In this document: positions 8,850-11,277 of the stretch, one piece after another
How the letters are laid out: every line of letters starts with the position of its first letter
Numbering within the stretch: the first letter of the stretch is position 1
NCBI GenBank assembly: GCA_002110485.1
Contig: MOWL01000042.1
Location: 1-11,277, forward strand
DNA length: 11,277 nucleotides
Reading direction: 5' to 3'
From: Emergomyces orientalis
Lineage: Eukaryota; Ascomycota; Eurotiomycetes; Onygenales; Ajellomycetaceae
Program-made: the position numbers and the translations under genes
Notes under the pieces: generated by a model
Databases searched by the model: none
What the model was told of the DNA's origin: nothing
The model's input: the letters and a program-made list of their open reading frames with translations, nothing else

Positions 8850-10196
8850 GGTTCACCCATGTCTTGGTCCTGCGTGGAGTCTGGTCGCGCTGGGCATGCA
8901 TAGTCACTGAGCGAGCCCCATTGCTGCGCGCCAGCTCTTGCCACATTCATGAGTCTGCCGACCTTGTGCTGAACAATCAGAGGGTCCTCTCCTGTGATTC
9001 TGCTATGCTTTCTGGGGTGATCCAACCCTCCTCATCTGGTGTTTGCACCACAAAGCACCTTGGCTGGTTCTTGAGAGCCTCCTTGGCCAGTGAAACTGCA
9101 GTCTGTTGTTCAGAGCATCTTGCAGACCATGCTGGGTGATCTCCTTCACAGTTACAGCAGACTGCCTTCTTTCCTTCCAGTGCTGCGGGGCAGGTCTTGT
9201 CCGTGTGTCCCTCTGCTGCACAGTGCCCACAGATATCACCCTTGCGGCAGAATCTGGCTATGTGTCCATATTGCTGGCAGCTGTAGCATCAGGTGACCTG
9301 AGCCTCCCTGTGGAAGATTTCAACCATGCAGAATTCATTCCCCAGAATGATGCCATTCTCCACAAGCGTGTTTGCCTGCTGCGGTGTGGCTACATGTAGG
9401 ATAATGCTTCCATGAGGCCGCTGCTGTTTAGCTAGCCGCTTTGTGACCCTGTGGATGAGTACTCTGCATCTGAGAGATGAGTTCTGCTTGTAGACATTCT
9501 TCACTGCTTTATCTGAGCTAACCAGCTAATGACACTGATAGATGCACTCTTAATCAATACTGCATACATCTTCTTTCTCATGTGTGCCTTGTTGCCCATT
9601 TCTCCACTCATTCATTACTTTTTGTCAGCTCGGCCTTCGTGCTGGGGTTGTCTGCGACCAGGATCAGATCACCACTAGACATGTATCTTGCTGCAACTAT
9701 GGTGCCAGTGATCACATCTTTGATGGTCCCATTTACCTTTCTCACAATGGCCTCTGGGGTGCGTTCCTCCACTGGCAGTGTGTCACAGTTGTGGTGAGAT
9801 ATCACCACCTCTCTCAATGCACGCCCGGTTACTATCTTTGCTGGCGGCTCTCCATTGGCTGCTATGCGCGCCCATGAGGTCTCACTGTCCAGCATGTTGC
9901 ATCTTTCATTTTGCTGTGATGTGCTTGTAGCATTCTCTAGCTTCTTTAACATATTGTCAAGCAGGTTCTCCTTGAGCTCATTCACTGCCTTCAGAGCTCT
10001 CTGAATATACAGTAATTCTTTCTTATTAATCTTCTTGTCTTTCTCCCTCTCTCTAAGAGCCTCGGTGATCATGCGCAGTGTTGCTGCCATACCATTTGTT
10101 GCTGCATCTCCTGCCTGCGCGGCTCCAGGTACGCGTCGCGCCGCGCGCGCATCCCACATTCCCTGCACCACCATTCGCGCTCACAGCCTCAACCAT
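8846..10196 (-). pseudogene. Element B ORF1: gag-like zinc-knuckle protein, disrupted
   Basis: The RNA-binding partner protein of element B. ATG 10196 (MVEAVSANGG) has A at -3 and G at +4, a strong eukaryotic start context. A 1-nt shift in the GC run near 10150 moves the coding signal to the frame ending at 9608. That frame has a Lys/Glu-rich, probably helical stretch, then a gag segment with TPEAIVRKVN and MSSGDLILVAD. After shifts near 9600 and 9510, a second segment (9504-9289: CRVLIHRVTKRLAKQQ, HGSIILHVATPQQANTLVENGI) ends at TGA 9291-9289. The frame is unchanged beyond that stop into three knuckles (CYSCQQYGHIARFC, CGHCAAEGHTDKTC, CCNCEGDHPAWSARC; about 9288-9110), so it looks like a nonsense change, probably from Arg CGA. 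One more shift near 8980 gives a tail ending in TGA 8848-8846, overlapping the ORF2 start. Order and motifs match Tad1 gag. Confidence 0.85.
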
Positions 10197-10306
10197 GGTG
10201 TTTGAGAGTGTGTGAGCGAGCTGATGCCCTTCAAGACCCTCTGCAGTATGAAAGCGATCGCGATTTAGATGTAAAAGAATAAATAATTTTTGATGAGGTT
10301 TCTCGA
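10197..10306 (-). promoter_or_regulatory. 5' UTR / probable internal promoter region of element B
   Basis: The 110 nt between the target-site duplication and the ORF1 start. It contains the palindromic gcgatcgc (10253-10260). A full-length LINE must carry its promoter in or near its 5' end, so this is the likely location; no specific promoter element can be recognised. Confidence 0.5.
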
Positions 10307-10320
10307 AAAAAAGAGAATAT
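10307..10320. repeat. Target-site duplication of element B, 5' side
   Basis: Identical to 4881-4894. It is preceded by one extra A (10306), which could belong to the element or to the duplication. The sequence after it returns at once to AT-rich, CpG-free DNA. Confidence 0.85.
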
Positions 10321-10460
10321 ACAATAATCTTTAAAAAATATTTATAAATAAATAATAAAAAAAGAAAAATCAATTTACTGACTATTCTGAGCTGGAATTC
10401 AAGTATTGCAAGTGCTATTTATTTGAAGAAAAAAATGTATATTAATTAGTTTTAAAGTTA
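10321..10460 (+). other. AT-rich continuation of the interrupted locus, possibly the end of element A
   Basis: Joining 4894 to 10321 restores the pre-insertion locus. The first 50 nt are A-rich, with overlapping AATAAA-like motifs at 10347-10352 and 10354-10359 and an A-rich run to about 10370. This could be the polyadenylation signal and tail of element A, but its own target-site duplication cannot be tested because its 5' end is outside the window. I see nothing recognisable from 10380 to 10460. Confidence 0.45.
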
Positions 10461-10467
10461 GAAAAAT

Positions 10468-10490
10468 CCTGAGACTCTTTGAGTCTCAGG
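10468..10490. repeat. Perfect 10-bp inverted repeat with TTT spacer
   Basis: cctgagactc and gagtctcagg are exact reverse complements separated by ttt. It lies where the active site of a Gypsy protease might be expected (Asp-Ser codons gac tct at 10473-10478), so it may be fortuitous within a decayed coding region. Confidence 0.6.
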
Positions 10491-10511
10491 TAGATATCAT
10501 AGTCTCTGACT

Positions 10512-11277
10512 GCATATATCTATAATGGAAGAATAATAATAATAATAACAATGAAAATAGAAGATTATGAAGAAAAAATAATATTCAATATCACTTGAAC
10601 TGAAGAATATGACATGATACTCAGATATTCTTGATTACAGAAGCATAACCTGAAAATTAACTGATGAGAGAGACTATTAAAACTAACAAAATCGTGAATA
10701 TTCTTCAAGATCAGAAACTCTGAAGTCTAGCAGTCACAGCAAAGAGAAGATCAGAAGTCAAGCTATAAACAAGCAGATTCAAGTAATAAAGAAAGTCAGA
10801 AAATTAAAAAATCAACTGACAAAAAGAATCAACAAATCTAAAGACTGTGAACAAAATAATATCAGAGAAGTATTCAAAGTTTCAAGAAATATTTAATGAA
10901 AAAGAATCTTCACAAAGTCTACTGAAACACAGAGAATGAAATCATGAGATATCATTATAAAGAAAAAAAAAGCCTGTCTACTCAGTAATATACAGAATGA
11001 CTGAGAAAGAATTATCTGAATTACAGAAATATTTGAATGAAAATAAAGTCAAAGAATTCATACACTTATCTATATTATCAGTAGATTACTCAGTGATATT
11101 CATCTCAAAGAAAGATGGCAGTCTACAATTATACATGAATTACAGACAACTGAACAGCATAATAATAAAGAATTAATACTTGCTATCTCTCATTGAGAAA
11201 ATATAAGATAGGTTTCAAAAAGTTATCTGATTCACAGCATTGAATCTAAGGGAAGCTTACAGCCTAGTATAAATGAA
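10512..11277 (+). pseudogene. Ty3/Gypsy retrotransposon pol relic (protease tail, RT N-terminus), 3' end outside window
   Basis: Frame 3 at 10554-10760 reads KIEDYEEKIIFNIT then EYDMIL, a stop in the Trp position, and LQKHNLKIN, matching the Gypsy protease C-terminus and PWL-x-HNP-x-I-x-W segment. After a frameshift, frame 2 (about 10845-11277) carries the RT N-terminus: YSKFQEIFNEKESSQSL, KKKPVYSVIYRMTEKELSEL, ISKKDGSLQLYMNYRQLNSI, then FTALNLREAYSLV. Stops interrupt it at expected Trp, Gln and Arg positions. Key residues are altered: DYR reads NYR, and the catalytic-motif Asp in xLDL reads Asn. Most inferred changes are C-to-T or G-to-A. An in-frame ATA microsatellite (10533-10547) lies upstream. 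The relic is fully dead; family assignment is firm from the RT part, and the protease part is less sure. Confidence 0.8.
10533..10547 (+). repeat. (ATA)5 microsatellite at the start of the Gypsy relic
   Basis: Five ATA units, in frame with the protease-like segment, where they would encode poly-Ile. This may be expansion in decayed DNA, or a remnant trinucleotide tail like that of element B. Confidence 0.6.

Larger units (their letters stand above)
4895..10306 (-). mobile_element. Tad1-type non-LTR retrotransposon, apparently full length (element B)
   Basis: A 5.4-kb element read on the minus strand: leader (10306-10197), ORF1 (10196-8846), ORF2 (8849-5415), 3' UTR with minisatellite and hairpins (5414-4920) and an (AAT)n tail. 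Both ends abut copies of a 14-bp direct repeat, so 5' and 3' boundaries are defined without 5' truncation. It is much richer in GC and CpG than either flank. The identity rests on gag zinc knuckles, a complete APE endonuclease motif set, an FVDD-type RT and the CxC...ETxxH...C terminal knuckle seen in fungal Tad1 proteins. No RNase H domain is present. Both ORFs carry frameshifts and stops. Confidence 0.92.

Noticed and set aside
8762..9139. Plus-strand open frame of 125 codons across the ORF1/ORF2 junction of element B
   Set aside because: It is a shadow of minus-strand coding sequence (zinc knuckles and ORF2 start), with no recognisable motif of its own.
10468..10490. Rho-independent terminator
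   Set aside because: There is no T run after the stem and the context is eukaryotic transposon DNA.

Overview
The window is eukaryotic and almost certainly fungal, most likely from a filamentous ascomycete. It contains no host gene that I can recognise and consists of mobile elements nested or packed against each other. Two are Tad1-type (I-group) non-LTR retrotransposons with the fungal layout: a gag-like ORF1 ending in three zinc knuckles, then an ORF2 with an APE-type endonuclease, a reverse transcriptase and a C-terminal zinc knuckle. The species cannot be named from sequence alone.

Layout. (1) Positions 1-4894, plus strand: an AT-rich Tad1 element (element A) whose 5' part lies outside the window. 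It has ORF1 (1-754), ORF2 (787-4721, endonuclease, RT, RNase H, zinc knuckle) and a 3' untranslated region. (2) Positions 4895-10306, minus strand: a GC-richer Tad1 element (element B) that looks full length. It has a short leader, ORF1 (10196-8846), ORF2 (8849-5415, no RNase H), a 3' UTR carrying a 30-bp minisatellite, and an (AAT)n tail. A 14-bp direct repeat (4881-4894 and 10307-10320) flanks it and reads as its target-site duplication, so B inserted into the 3' region of A, or just beyond it. (3) Positions 10321-11277, plus strand: the continuation of the interrupted AT-rich locus, then a heavily mutated Ty3/Gypsy pol relic with a protease tail and RT N-terminus.

How the parts relate. Elements A and B are each two-gene units whose proteins would form an RNA-protein particle (ORF1) and carry out target-primed reverse transcription (ORF2). 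In B the ORF1 stop and ORF2 start share an ATGA overlap. Neither copy is coding-competent as written. Both keep recognisable motifs, but spread over all three frames by many 1-nt shifts, often in homopolymers, plus a few stops and altered catalytic or core residues.

The most notable signals are the near-total absence of CpG in element A and the right flank (3 CpG in about 4.88 kb and 1 in about 0.96 kb) against CpG-rich B; one 30-bp minisatellite family present both in the endonuclease coding region and in the 3' UTR of B; and the clean nested-insertion junctions. I see no convincing undescribed cellular system.
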